58,862 nt of DNA from JAFGED01 sp964551295 (GTDB lineage Bacteria; Chloroflexota; Anaerolineae; B4-G1). Where the stretch lies: contig CAZKDJ010000005.1 in the NCBI GenBank assembly GCA_964551295.1, forward strand, positions 1-58,862. Direction: 5' to 3'. The notes beneath the pieces were generated by a model. The model was not told the origin of the DNA. It was given only the letters and a program-made list of their open reading frames with translations, and did no database searches. Shown piece by piece: positions 1-7,411 of the stretch (its first letter is position 1; each line of letters starts with the position of its first letter). The position numbers and the translations under genes were made by a program.

Positions 1-2
1 GG

Positions 3-455
3 CTGCTGCCCCACAGCCGTTCCTTCGACGACCCCGACCAGATGGCCGAGGAGCGCCGGCTGATGTACGTCGGGCTGACGCGGGCCAAGGACCAACTCTA
101 CCTAACCCGCGCCTTTCGCCGCACGCGCTACGGCGAGAGCGATCCTTCGGCACCCAGCCGGTTCCTGGACGACATCCCGCCGCAACTGACCGGCGGCGCA
201 AAGAAGCCAAGGCGCACGAGGACGCAGACGCAGTGGGATCAAGGGTCAGACTACCGGGCTGGCAATCTCCAATCTCCAGTCTCCAAACCTCAATTCCGCG
301 CCGGTCAGCGAGTGCGGCACGCCGATTTTGGAGATGGGTTGGTGATCGAGAGCCGCGTCGATGGCGCCGACGAGATCGTCGCAGTGGCCTTCGAGGACGT
401 GGGCTTGAAGCGGCTGATGGCAGGGCTGGCCAACTTGGAACGACTGGAAGGCTAG
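3..455 (+). CDS. pcrA: PcrA/UvrD-type DNA helicase, C-terminal end (5' end outside window)
   Basis: This is the last ~150 residues of a superfamily 1A 3'-5' DNA helicase used in repair and in clearing replication obstacles. The reading frame is open to the window edge. The helicase motif VI signature EERRLMYVGLTRAK lies at about 45-86. A short C-terminal domain follows with RAGQRVRHADFGDG and a VAFEDVGLKRL segment, the pattern that ends PcrA proteins and is known to contact RNA polymerase. The linker between them contains reiterated AATCTCC-type DNA (about 264-290), encoding a non-conserved NLQSPVSK stretch that looks like an in-frame simple-repeat expansion. It ends 40 bp from the convergent rsmF-like gene. 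The family is certain; PcrA versus another UvrD paralog is likely but cannot be settled from the tail alone. Confidence 0.85.
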   Translation: MLPHSRSFDDPDQMAEERRLMYVGLTRAKDQLYLTRAFRRTRYGESDPSAPSRFLDDIPPQLTGGAKKPRRTRTQTQWDQGSDYRAGNLQSPVSKPQFRAGQRVRHADFGDGLVIESRVDGADEIVAVAFEDVGLKRLMAGLANLERLEG

Positions 456-495
456 TCTTCCCCCCCACCTGGCCTCCCCCACCACGGAGGAGGGA

Positions 496-1932
496 TCAAT
501 AAACCAGCCTTCGCGGCAGCAGGTTCCTGATCCGGTTGCCCTGCACCTTGCCCAGGCCCAGGAATCGCCCGCTCTCGTCTTCCAACAAAATAGTCGCCCC
601 CAGGGGATGCTGCGGCTCCAGCCCCCGCAAGTCTCGCCCGCCCAGCCATGCCTGGACCTGATCGTCCGCCAGCGTCAGCCTACACCCGGTGAACTGCGTG
701 CCGAACCGAGCCACGAACTCGTGCGACGGCGCGAATCCGCCTCCACTTTGCTCCCCGACCCGCATCCCCGTCATCACGCAGGGCAGACCGGCAAAGTGGG
801 CCAGGAATCGCTCCGGGACGGCGTATACCGACGCCTTGTGTTCCCACAGCACCAGCGCCTGCTGCTCCACCACCGCCTGGAAATCGAATCCGTACACCTG
901 TAGCAGATGATCGCAGACGCTCGCCGTTTCTGGCTGGCTCATCGGCGCGAACCCGGCGCTCTCCAACGGGCGCGCAGGCACGTCGGATGGCTGCACGTCG
1001 ACGGGGCCGTGCTTGCGAACCAGGGCGGCGAAAAAGCCAGAGGTGTCGTACAGGTGTGGCCACAAGCGCACCGCCCGCTGAACCTGGGGATGAAACACGC
1101 GCTCGCCGTCAGAGGCCAGCGCCGGAGCAGGCGTCGGCAGCAGGCGATCAACCGGCTCGACCGTCGCCCGGTGTGGATATCGTTTCAGCAGCGCGTCCAG
1201 CACCGCCTCGTCCTCCTCGGGGGCCAGGGAGCACGTGGCATAGACCATCTCGCCGCCGGGTTTGAGCGCCTGAAACGCGCTCACCAGCAGCCCGACCTGC
1301 TGCCAGTGCAGCGCCTGCCGCTCGTTGGCTGATACAGGTTGCATCTTGCGCCGCTCGGCCGTGCGCAGACTCTCGCCGCTGCACGGCGCATCCAGCAACA
1401 CCTTGTCAAAGGTCTCGGGGAACCAACTGCCGAACCGCTCGCCGGGATAGGTGGTAACTACCGCGTTCATCGCGCCCCAGTCCTGCAGCTTGAATCGCAA
1501 CGGCGGGATGCGCGGGCCGCTGGCGTCGTTGGCGACGACGAGGCCCCGATCGCCCATCTTGCACGCCAGGTGGGTCGTCTTGCCGCCGGGAGAAGCGGCC
1601 ATGTCCAATACCAGCGGCGCGTCCTGCTCAAAGCCGAACATCTCCGCCGGCAGCATTGAGGCCGCGTCCTGGATGTAGTAAAAGCCCATCTTGTGCTCCA
1701 GTGTCTGGGCGATGGGCTCTCCGCTAACCTGCCAGCCCGCATCGCAAAAGGCCACCGGCTGCACCTGCCAGCCGTACCACGCGGGCCAGGTGCGACGCGC
1801 GTCATCGACGGCAATCTTGAGGGTGTTGACTCGAATTGCAGTAGGGAGAGGGTGCTGCACAGCCTGGAGGAGTTGCTCGAACTCGACAGCGCTCAAAAAG
1901 CTACGATATTTATCCAAGCCCTCGGGGTTCAT
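496..1932 (-). CDS. rsmF: RsmF-like 16S rRNA (cytosine-C5) methyltransferase (NOL1/NOP2/Sun family)
   Basis: This is an S-adenosylmethionine-dependent RNA m5C methyltransferase. The 478-residue protein matches the length of E. coli RsmF (479), which methylates C1407 of 16S rRNA. Visible motifs are IRVNTLKI near residue 35, the SAM loop DMAASPGGKT near 110, the catalytic DAPCSGES near 185 and the second cysteine in YATCS near 240. The C-terminal PUA-like region ends GKVQGNRIRNLLPRRLV, like the RsmF terminus. There is no N-terminal NusB domain, which argues against RsmB. The ATG at 1932 is chosen over the TTG just before it. It is the last gene of the RNA-modification operon, 42 bp after the Rmt-like gene. 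The target C1407 is inferred from architecture and context; another rRNA cytosine is possible. Confidence 0.85.
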   Translation of the reverse strand: MNPEGLDKYRSFLSAVEFEQLLQAVQHPLPTAIRVNTLKIAVDDARRTWPAWYGWQVQPVAFCDAGWQVSGEPIAQTLEHKMGFYYIQDAASMLPAEMFGFEQDAPLVLDMAASPGGKTTHLACKMGDRGLVVANDASGPRIPPLRFKLQDWGAMNAVVTTYPGERFGSWFPETFDKVLLDAPCSGESLRTAERRKMQPVSANERQALHWQQVGLLVSAFQALKPGGEMVYATCSLAPEEDEAVLDALLKRYPHRATVEPVDRLLPTPAPALASDGERVFHPQVQRAVRLWPHLYDTSGFFAALVRKHGPVDVQPSDVPARPLESAGFAPMSQPETASVCDHLLQVYGFDFQAVVEQQALVLWEHKASVYAVPERFLAHFAGLPCVMTGMRVGEQSGGGFAPSHEFVARFGTQFTGCRLTLADDQVQAWLGGRDLRGLEPQHPLGATILLEDESGRFLGLGKVQGNRIRNLLPRRLVY

Positions 1933-1954
1933 CAAGATTCAAGTGCCTCTTGTG

Positions 1955-1975
1955 GGGCGGATTGCCAATCCGCCC
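1955..1975. repeat. Dispersed palindromic repeat with perfect 9-bp stem
   Basis: GGGCGGATT and AATCCGCCC form a perfect 9-bp stem around a GCC loop. The element ends on the first base of the Rmt-like stop codon and sits before the rsmF-like start. A degenerate copy of the same core lies at 50303-50330, so it belongs to a dispersed small-repeat family. In the polycistronic mRNA it would form an intercistronic hairpin. Confidence 0.75.
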
Positions 1976-2769
1976 TACTTGCTCGCCAAAAACGCCAGCT
2001 CGGTGGCGAACGCGAACCGCTCGACCGACCACCCCCTACCCGCGATCAGCTCGCGGAAGTGCGCTTCATAGTTGGTGGGCATCCCCTTACTTCTGCCGCC
2101 CAGGCTGTGGACGGGGAACGAGACCAGGAGATACTGCGCGTCGATGGCGTCCAGGAGCTGCGCACCGGCCGACTTGTCGATCTGCTCCAGACAGGGGATC
2201 GACTTGAGCACCAGGGCCAGGTCGACGCGGGGTGTGGAGCAGGCATGGAGCACGTCGCACGCCGTCGCCCGCCCGCGCACAGGGGTGAGCACCATGAACG
2301 CCCGCAGGAACTCGACCATATCCTCATAGATATCATAGGCATAGTAAGTCGCCCCATCGGGCAAGCCCATCCACGGGATCGCCAGCGGGTTGAGGCCGCA
2401 GGCCAGGTCGAGCACGGAATGCACCGGCTGGAGATCGACCAGCACGGCGGCGTAGAATTCGTCGAGGAACTCCAGCCGCTCCTGCGTAGAAGCGTGATAG
2501 CCCATGATCTGCGCGCAGGCCTGCCGGAATTCCGCACCACTCCCGGAAGCTGTCCGCAGGTCATCCAGCCACGCGACGTAATCCATCCCGCCCTCCAGAT
2601 AGGCACCACCCACCTGGTGTAGCTTCCTCTTGGTCGCCTTGACCGCCTCTTTGAGGCGACGGCCCTTGGCCAGCTCCCGCTCGCCGATACCGCGCACGAC
2701 GTCCTCACAGACGCGCCTATATTTGGCGCTCTTGCGGACGGCGGCGACCAGCTCGTCAATATCGCTCAC
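1975..2769 (-). CDS. 16S rRNA (guanine1405-N7)-methyltransferase of the Rmt/Arm family
   Basis: This 264-residue protein is clearly a homologue of RmtB-type enzymes, which methylate N7 of G1405 in the decoding centre and give high-level resistance to 4,6-disubstituted aminoglycosides. Shared motifs run along its length: SAKYRRVCEDVVR near the N terminus, HASTQERLEFLDEFY near residue 95, the SAM loop VLDLACGLNPLAI near 120, DLALVLKSIPCLEQ near 180, VSFPVHSLGGRSKGM near 215 and the ending ATELAFLASK. It starts with GTG and overlaps the tgt-like gene by 4 bp (GTGA), so it is probably translationally coupled. It lies in a tight chromosomal operon with no mobile-element genes nearby, which suggests a resident housekeeping or self-protection role rather than recent acquisition. 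The family is confident; the modified nucleotide is inferred. Confidence 0.9.
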   Translation of the reverse strand: MSDIDELVAAVRKSAKYRRVCEDVVRGIGERELAKGRRLKEAVKATKRKLHQVGGAYLEGGMDYVAWLDDLRTASGSGAEFRQACAQIMGYHASTQERLEFLDEFYAAVLVDLQPVHSVLDLACGLNPLAIPWMGLPDGATYYAYDIYEDMVEFLRAFMVLTPVRGRATACDVLHACSTPRVDLALVLKSIPCLEQIDKSAGAQLLDAIDAQYLLVSFPVHSLGGRSKGMPTNYEAHFRELIAGRGWSVERFAFATELAFLASK

Positions 2770-3890
2770 AGTGCCTCTTCTCTCAACAATGCCATCAGTT
2801 GGGTCATAAACCGCAGGTTGTGCATCGTCGCCAGCCGCAGGGCCAGACTATCCTTGACGGCGAACAGGTGATGCAGATAGCCCAGCGAGTAGTCGGTGCA
2901 ACACGGGCAGTCACAGTGAGAGGAGAGCGGACCGCCGGCCTTGATGTGCTTGTCGTCGGTGACGTAGATGTAGGAGAACCAGTCTCCCCCCCTATCTTCC
3001 CCCCCGCATCCTTCGACTTCGCTCAGGACAAGCGCGGGGGGGATATCGCTCACAAACGCATACAGCCGCCCGCGTCGCGCGTCCCGCGTGGGCAGCGAGC
3101 AGTCGAATAGATCGTACCCCATCCGCGCGCACGCCACGACGTAGGCCGGATGGCCCACCCCCAGCGCGTGGGTCGGGAACCGGGGTGGCACCAGCTCGCG
3201 CACGTAGGCCAGCATATCGGCCAGCAGATTCCCGTCGCCATCGAGCGGCCAGCCGCCGTAGCCAAAGCCGTCGAAGCCAATCTCCAACAGCTCCCCGGCG
3301 CACCGCCGGCGCAGCTCGCGCGATCCGCCGCCTTGAACGACGGCGAGCAGCAGCGGACGTTGTTCCTGAAATAGCTCCTTCTGCTCGACCAAACGCTCGA
3401 ACTCGTCCTTGCAGCGCCGCGCCCAATCGACCGTCCGCTCGACCGACTCGCGCTGCGTCTCCAGCGGGGCGTCCACGTGCGTGCAGTCGTCGAGACAGAC
3501 GACGACGTCGGCGCCGTAGCTCACCTGCAACTGGACGCTCTTTTCCGGCGTCAGGGTGAACTTGCGGCGGGACTGGTCGGGCCGAAAGGTGATGCCGTTA
3601 CTGGTCAGGCTGCCGTTCTTGGGATTCTGCCGGATCAGTGAGTAGGCCTGGAAGCCGCCCGAGTCGGTGACGATGGGCCGCTGCCAGCCGCTCATCCGGT
3701 GTAACCCACCCAGTGCCTGCACGGTCGAGGAGCCGGGATGCTGCATCAGGTGGAAGATGTTCATCACCACGCCCTGCACACCGCAGCGGGCCAGGTCGGC
3801 GCTATCGACCGAGCGGACGACGCCCATGGTCGCGTCAGGCAAAAAGACGGGAAGCTGCAACCGGCCGTGGGGTAGCTGCAAGGTTTTCAC
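2766..3890 (-). CDS. tRNA-guanine transglycosylase (Tgt) family protein, divergent
   Basis: This is a base-exchange enzyme of the queuine tRNA-ribosyltransferase family, 374 residues. Catalytic residues of bacterial Tgt are present: the TDSGGFQ loop near residue 95, CLDDCT near 150, VVQGGG near 190, the nucleophile region GYDLFDCSLPTRDARRG near 260, and a zinc site made by CDCPCC near 325 plus the histidine of TMHNLRF. The substrate-pocket loop usually reading GGLAVGE is GYGGWPL here, so base preference may differ from preQ1. An in-frame insertion encoding LVLSEVEG lies just after the catalytic segment and matches a dispersed repeat. It starts with GTG, overlapping rsmI by 4 bp, and ends overlapping the Rmt-like gene by 4 bp. 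The family is firm; specificity is open. Confidence 0.85.
   Translation of the reverse strand: MKTLQLPHGRLQLPVFLPDATMGVVRSVDSADLARCGVQGVVMNIFHLMQHPGSSTVQALGGLHRMSGWQRPIVTDSGGFQAYSLIRQNPKNGSLTSNGITFRPDQSRRKFTLTPEKSVQLQVSYGADVVVCLDDCTHVDAPLETQRESVERTVDWARRCKDEFERLVEQKELFQEQRPLLLAVVQGGGSRELRRRCAGELLEIGFDGFGYGGWPLDGDGNLLADMLAYVRELVPPRFPTHALGVGHPAYVVACARMGYDLFDCSLPTRDARRGRLYAFVSDIPPALVLSEVEGCGGEDRGGDWFSYIYVTDDKHIKAGGPLSSHCDCPCCTDYSLGYLHHLFAVKDSLALRLATMHNLRFMTQLMALLREEAL
2999..3042. repeat. Palindromic dispersed repeat inserted in-frame in the tgt-like gene
   Basis: Arms CCCCCCCGC (2999-3007) and GCGGGGGGG (3034-3042) flank the core CTTCGACTTCGCTCAGGAC. This core is a widespread small repeat that translates as LVLSEVEG, CPERSRR or FDFAQDK depending on frame; here the LVLSEVEG frame is in use. 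It adds about 15-20 residues to a surface loop without breaking the reading frame. Confidence 0.75.
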
Positions 3891-4552
3891 GATACCCCTG
3901 CAATAACGACGGTGTACTCGCCCCGCGGCTCCTCTTCTTCAAAGAAGGCCAGGAGCTCTGAGAGCGTCCCGCGCTGGATCTCCTCGTACAGTTTGGTCAG
4001 CTCGTTGGCCAGCGCCGCCTGGCGGTCGCCGAACACCTCGATTGCGGCTTCGAGGAACGCTTTCAACCGATAAGGGCTCTCGTAAAAGACCAGCGTGTGC
4101 GGCGAGTGCGCGTCGACCTCGAGGAATCTTTTCCGAGGGCCGGGCTTGCGCGGCGGAAAACCGCGGAAGGTAAAGCTGTGCGACGGCAGCCCCGAAAGCA
4201 CCAGCGCCATCACCAGCGCGCTGGGGCCGGGGATCATAACAATGGGCACATCCTCCTCGATGGCCCGTCGCACCAGCGTGAACCCGGGATCAGAGATGCC
4301 GGGGGTGCCGGCGTTGGTCACCAGCGCCACCGACTGGCCCTGCTCGACCATCGACATGACGCGCGCCGTGGCCTGGCGCTCGTTGTGCTCGTGGAAGGCG
4401 ATCTTGGGTTTGTCGATCTCGAAATGCTTGAGCAGCCGCCCGGTCTTGCGCGTGTCCTCGCAGGCAACCACGTCCACATGGCGCAGCGTCTCCAGCGCGC
4501 GTAGCGCAACGTCGCTCAGGTTTCCTATTGGCGTCGCCACCAGATATAGCAT
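3887..4552 (-). CDS. rsmI: RsmI, 16S rRNA (cytidine1402-2'-O)-methyltransferase, short form
   Basis: This tetrapyrrole-methylase-fold enzyme uses SAM to methylate the 2'-OH of C1402 in the ribosomal P site. Signatures are LYLVATPIGNL at the start, EDTRKTGRLLKHF near residue 35, SVALVTNAGTPGISDPG near 75, the IPGPSA loop near 110 and SHSFTFRGFPPRK near 125. The ATG at 4552 is preferred because AGGAG lies 7 bp upstream. At 221 residues it is about 60 shorter than E. coli RsmI and lacks the C-terminal helical domain, ending just after GEYTVVIAG; such short forms exist in other phyla. It is the first gene of the rsmI-tgt-rmt-rsmF operon and its TGA overlaps the next GTG. No convincing promoter is visible in the 96 bp upstream. 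Confidence 0.93.
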   Translation of the reverse strand: MLYLVATPIGNLSDVALRALETLRHVDVVACEDTRKTGRLLKHFEIDKPKIAFHEHNERQATARVMSMVEQGQSVALVTNAGTPGISDPGFTLVRRAIEEDVPIVMIPGPSALVMALVLSGLPSHSFTFRGFPPRKPGPRKRFLEVDAHSPHTLVFYESPYRLKAFLEAAIEVFGDRQAALANELTKLYEEIQRGTLSELLAFFEEEEPRGEYTVVIAGVS

Positions 4553-4589
4553 CAAGCCACTCCTGCCGAGTTTAATTTTTGGGACATGG

Positions 4590-4651
4590 AAGAACGCGGG
4601 AAAACACTGACTTTACCTTTTGATCCGTGTTCATCCGTGTTTTTCCGCGTC
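4590..4651. repeat. Imperfect inverted repeat of a dispersed intergenic element
   Basis: Left arm GAACGCGGGAAAACAC and right arm GTGTTTTTCCGCGTCC pair with two mismatches around a ~30-bp loop. The loop contains ATCCGTGTTCATCCGTG, a reiterated motif common as an intergenic repeat in environmental bacteria. It fills the gap between the ATPase stop and the rsmI start. It could act as a weak terminator for the ATPase transcript; a regulatory role is not demonstrable. Confidence 0.5.
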
Positions 4652-6856
4652 CTATTTCTCTCGATACCCCAACACCCGCATACCGTTGAGGGTGACCAGC
4701 AGCGAGGCCCCCATGTCGGCAAAGACGGCCATCCACAGCGTCGCCGCACCGGCCAGGGCCAGCGCCAGGAACACCGCCTTGATGACCAGCGAGAGGGCAA
4801 TGTTCTGGCGGATGATGGCCAGCGCCCGGCGGCTCAGCCGCATGGTAAAGGGCAGCTTGGTCAAGTCGTCAGCCATCAGTGCGATGTCGGCGGTCTCCAG
4901 CGCCGCGTCGCTGCCAGCGGCCCCCATCACGATGCCCACGCTGGCCCGCGCCAGGGCCGGGGCGTCGTTGATGCCATCGCCCACCATCGCCACCTGACCG
5001 TACCGGTCAAGCAATTCCTCCACCGCCTCCACCTTTTGCTCCGGCAGCAGCCCGGCGCGGAACTCGTCCACCCCCACCTGCGCGGCGATGGCGCGGGCGG
5101 CATCCTCGTTATCGCCGGTGAGCATCACCGTGCGCCGGACGCCCGCGTGGCGCAGCTCGGTGACGACCGCGGGAGCCGTTTCCCGTAGAGCATCTGCCAC
5201 GGCCACGTACCCCTGCCGCCCGCAGCACGAGTCCTCGACCAGTACGATGGTCTGCCCCTTGGCCGTCGCCTCGGCCACCTCATTGCAAAATGAGGCCTGA
5301 TCGCAGAAGGAAGCGGTGTGCGTATCGCCGTGGATATGGGCGTGACTGCCGACGGTGACGTCGTGGCCTGCCACGCGCCCGCGTACGCCCATCCCCGCCA
5401 GCGCCTCTACCGACTCGGCCGGAGCGTAGGCAGCATCGACGCCGAATGCCCGCGCCTGCCCGACGATTGCCTGGGCCAGGGGATGCTCGGAGCGCGCCTC
5501 GACCGCCGCCGCCATCGCCAGCAAATCGCGGCAGTTGGCGCACGCCTCGGGGCTCGCGCCGTCGTCGTGGTCGCCGCAGCGACCTGCCACCACCACGGGC
5601 CGCCCCTGGGTCAGCGTGCCGGTCTTGTCGAAGGCGACGACGCACAGCGCGCCCGCTTGCTCCAGGTACGCCCCACCCTTGATCAGCACCCCCGCCCGTG
5701 CGGCGCGGGCGATGCCGCTGACGATAGTCACCGGTGTGGAGATAACGAGCGCGCACGGGCAGGCGATGACGAGCAGCACCAGCGCCCGATAGAGCCAGTC
5801 GACGAATGTGCCCAATCCCGCCAGCGGCGGCACGACGGCGACCAGCAGCGCGCCGATGACGACCACGGGCGTATAGATCCGCGCAAAGCGGTCGACAAAG
5901 CGCTGCGAAGGCGCCTTTTGCGCCTGGGCCTCCTCCACCATCTGGATGATGCGGGCGAGCGTGTTGTCGGAGGCCAGGCACGTCACCTCGACGGTTAGAG
6001 CGCCGTTGCCGTTGACCGTCCCGGCGAACACCTCGTCGCCGGGACGCTTTTCTACCGGCAGGCTCTCCCCCGTGATTGGCGCCTGGTTGACGGCGGACAC
6101 GCCCTCCGCAACGCGCCCATCCATCGGAATGCGCTCGCCGGGCCGCACGACGATGCGGTCGCCGATGGCGAGGGCCTCGACGGGGACAATTTCTTCTTGC
6201 CGCCCCCCCTCGGCCCCCCCCGTGGGCGGGAGGGAAAACAGGCACGTGGCCTGCATGGGCGTGAGGTCCATCAGCGCACGGATAGCATTACGCGCCCGAC
6301 CAAGGGTGTAACCCTCCAGCAGATTGCCTAGCGCGAAGAGGAACGTCACCACCGCGCCCTCTTCGAACTCGCCGATGACCAGCGCGCCCGTCGCCGCCAG
6401 CGTCATCAGCACGTTCATATCCAGCGTGCGGACAGTGCGCAGGGCGGCCCAAGCAGCCCGCGCACTCGGGTAGCCTGCGACCACGGTCGCCAGAATGTAC
6501 AGGATGTGACTGCCCTCGTCGGGCACGCCCGCTAGGTGCAGCCCAAAAGCCGAAAGGATCAACACGCCCGCGATGCCGGCCAGCACCTCATTCTGGCGCC
6601 GGCGCACGGCCGCCAAGAGGCCACGCGGCTCTCCTTTAGGGATATCCACATCGTAGCCCAACTCGCGCACCCGCGCGACCACCGCCCGCTCGTCCGTCTC
6701 GTGCGGGTCAAAGTCCAGCGTCAGCCGCGCCAGCGCAAAGTTGACCTCCGCCTTGTGCACGCCATCCATCACCCCCACACCCTGCTCCAGCGTGCGCGCG
6801 CACTCAGCGCAGTCGAGGCCCGTGACGGAAAAGCTTCTATTCTGCGTCTCGCTCAT
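4652..6856 (-). CDS. Heavy-metal-translocating P1B-type ATPase (Zn/Cd/Co/Pb exporter, ZntA/CadA-like)
   Basis: This inner-membrane ATPase of 734 residues exports divalent soft metal ions. In order, it has an N-terminal metal-binding domain with GLDCAECARTLE (CxxC near residue 15), membrane helices from about 85, the actuator motif PITGESLPVE near 255, the metal-channel motif CPC in IACPCALVIS near 370, the phosphorylation motif DKTGT near 410, the SEHPLA histidine motif near 470 and GDGINDAPAL near 630. CPC together with the adjacent CadC/SmtB-like regulator points to Zn/Cd rather than Cu. The ATG at 6856 has GAGGT 7 bp upstream and is preferred over an upstream in-frame start. A loop before the TGES domain carries a GC-rich in-frame insertion (about 6195-6240) encoding LPPTGGAEGG. 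It is transcribed after the ArsR gene. Confidence 0.93.
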   Translation of the reverse strand: MSETQNRSFSVTGLDCAECARTLEQGVGVMDGVHKAEVNFALARLTLDFDPHETDERAVVARVRELGYDVDIPKGEPRGLLAAVRRRQNEVLAGIAGVLILSAFGLHLAGVPDEGSHILYILATVVAGYPSARAAWAALRTVRTLDMNVLMTLAATGALVIGEFEEGAVVTFLFALGNLLEGYTLGRARNAIRALMDLTPMQATCLFSLPPTGGAEGGRQEEIVPVEALAIGDRIVVRPGERIPMDGRVAEGVSAVNQAPITGESLPVEKRPGDEVFAGTVNGNGALTVEVTCLASDNTLARIIQMVEEAQAQKAPSQRFVDRFARIYTPVVVIGALLVAVVPPLAGLGTFVDWLYRALVLLVIACPCALVISTPVTIVSGIARAARAGVLIKGGAYLEQAGALCVVAFDKTGTLTQGRPVVVAGRCGDHDDGASPEACANCRDLLAMAAAVEARSEHPLAQAIVGQARAFGVDAAYAPAESVEALAGMGVRGRVAGHDVTVGSHAHIHGDTHTASFCDQASFCNEVAEATAKGQTIVLVEDSCCGRQGYVAVADALRETAPAVVTELRHAGVRRTVMLTGDNEDAARAIAAQVGVDEFRAGLLPEQKVEAVEELLDRYGQVAMVGDGINDAPALARASVGIVMGAAGSDAALETADIALMADDLTKLPFTMRLSRRALAIIRQNIALSLVIKAVFLALALAGAATLWMAVFADMGASLLVTLNGMRVLGYREK

Positions 6857-6886
6857 TACATACCTCGAACCATACCAAACATAGTG

Positions 6887-6925
6887 CGTAAAGCGTAAAA
6901 CGTAATCCAATCCTTACGCTTTACG
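6887..6925. repeat. 12-bp inverted repeat between arsR-type regulator and ATPase
   Basis: CGTAAAGCGTAA (6887-6898) and TTACGCTTTACG (6914-6925) are perfect complements with a 15-bp loop that itself contains AACGTAA. It starts 2 bp after the regulator stop codon and ends 30 bp before the ATPase start. It would fold in the shared mRNA and could attenuate or stabilise it, or be another dispersed repeat. There is no T-run, so it is not a standard terminator. Confidence 0.7.
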
Positions 6926-6927
6926 TC

Positions 6928-7299
6928 TTACGTATGTTGTACATGCTCCAACCCCCGTGCAAACAGATCACCCACGTGTTCGTCGTCAAGCGCGTAGTAG
7001 ACGTGCTTGCCATCGCGGCGCTTGCGCACCACACGCAACTCGCGCAACAGCCGCAGTTGATGCGAGACCGCCGAGATGCTCATATCCAGCACCGAGGCCA
7101 GGTCCCCCACACACAGCTCCGCCCGCGCCAGCGCCGAAACGATGCGCACACGGGTGGGATCAGCCAGGGCGCGGAAAACCTGCGCCAACTGCTCCGCCGT
7201 CGATGGAGCAACCAACGCCTGCCGGGCTTTCTCCGCCCGCGCCCAATCGTGTAGCGCCTCTTCGCACATCTCGTCGCGGTCGTCTCTACCCATCTCCAC
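6928..7299 (-). CDS. ArsR/SmtB-family metal-sensing repressor (CadC-like)
   Basis: This dimeric winged-helix repressor releases DNA when it binds metal. It has 123 residues from the GTG at 7299, or 121 from the ATG at 7293; the start is not decided by a clear ribosome site. Motifs are FRALADPTRVRIVSALARAELCVGDLA, an HTH with SISAVSHQLRLLRELRVV, and a wing RRDGKHVYYAL. Two metal-site signatures are visible: a cysteine in the alpha3 ELCVGDL segment plus an N-terminal MCEEA cysteine, as in CadC, and an alpha5 pattern DDEHVGDLFARGLEHVQH with D/H/H ligands, as in SmtB. It probably regulates itself and the following exporter through the operator overlapping its promoter. Confidence 0.92.
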   Translation of the reverse strand: MEMGRDDRDEMCEEALHDWARAEKARQALVAPSTAEQLAQVFRALADPTRVRIVSALARAELCVGDLASVLDMSISAVSHQLRLLRELRVVRKRRDGKHVYYALDDEHVGDLFARGLEHVQHT

Positions 7300-7308
7300 T
7301 CAAAACAT

Positions 7309-7326
7309 TTGAATACTTGCTCAAGT
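7309..7326. promoter_or_regulatory. Putative ArsR-family operator
   Basis: TTGA-N8-TCAA (7309-7324) overlaps a perfect ACTTG-CT-CAAGT inverted repeat (7315-7326). It lies at the -10 box and transcription start of the regulator promoter, the usual place for CadC/SmtB operators. Binding is inferred from position and symmetry. Confidence 0.6.
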
Positions 7327-7352
7327 GTAACACAGATAGACAACCCTGTCAA
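7324..7352 (-). promoter_or_regulatory. Sigma70-type promoter of the metal-resistance operon
   Basis: Reading the minus strand, TTGACA (7347-7352) and TACACT (7324-7329) are separated by exactly 17 bp. Transcription would start near 7317, leaving a leader of about 18-24 nt before the regulator start codon. Confidence 0.75.
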
Positions 7353-7411
7353 GCAAAGTTGACTTTTATACTCCAGCAGGCTAAAATGATGGCAAGTTGC
7401 AGTTTACCAAG

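Noticed and set aside
1693..2622. 309-codon plus-strand open frame
   Set aside because: It is antisense to the rsmF-like and Rmt-like genes, both of which have strong family motifs.
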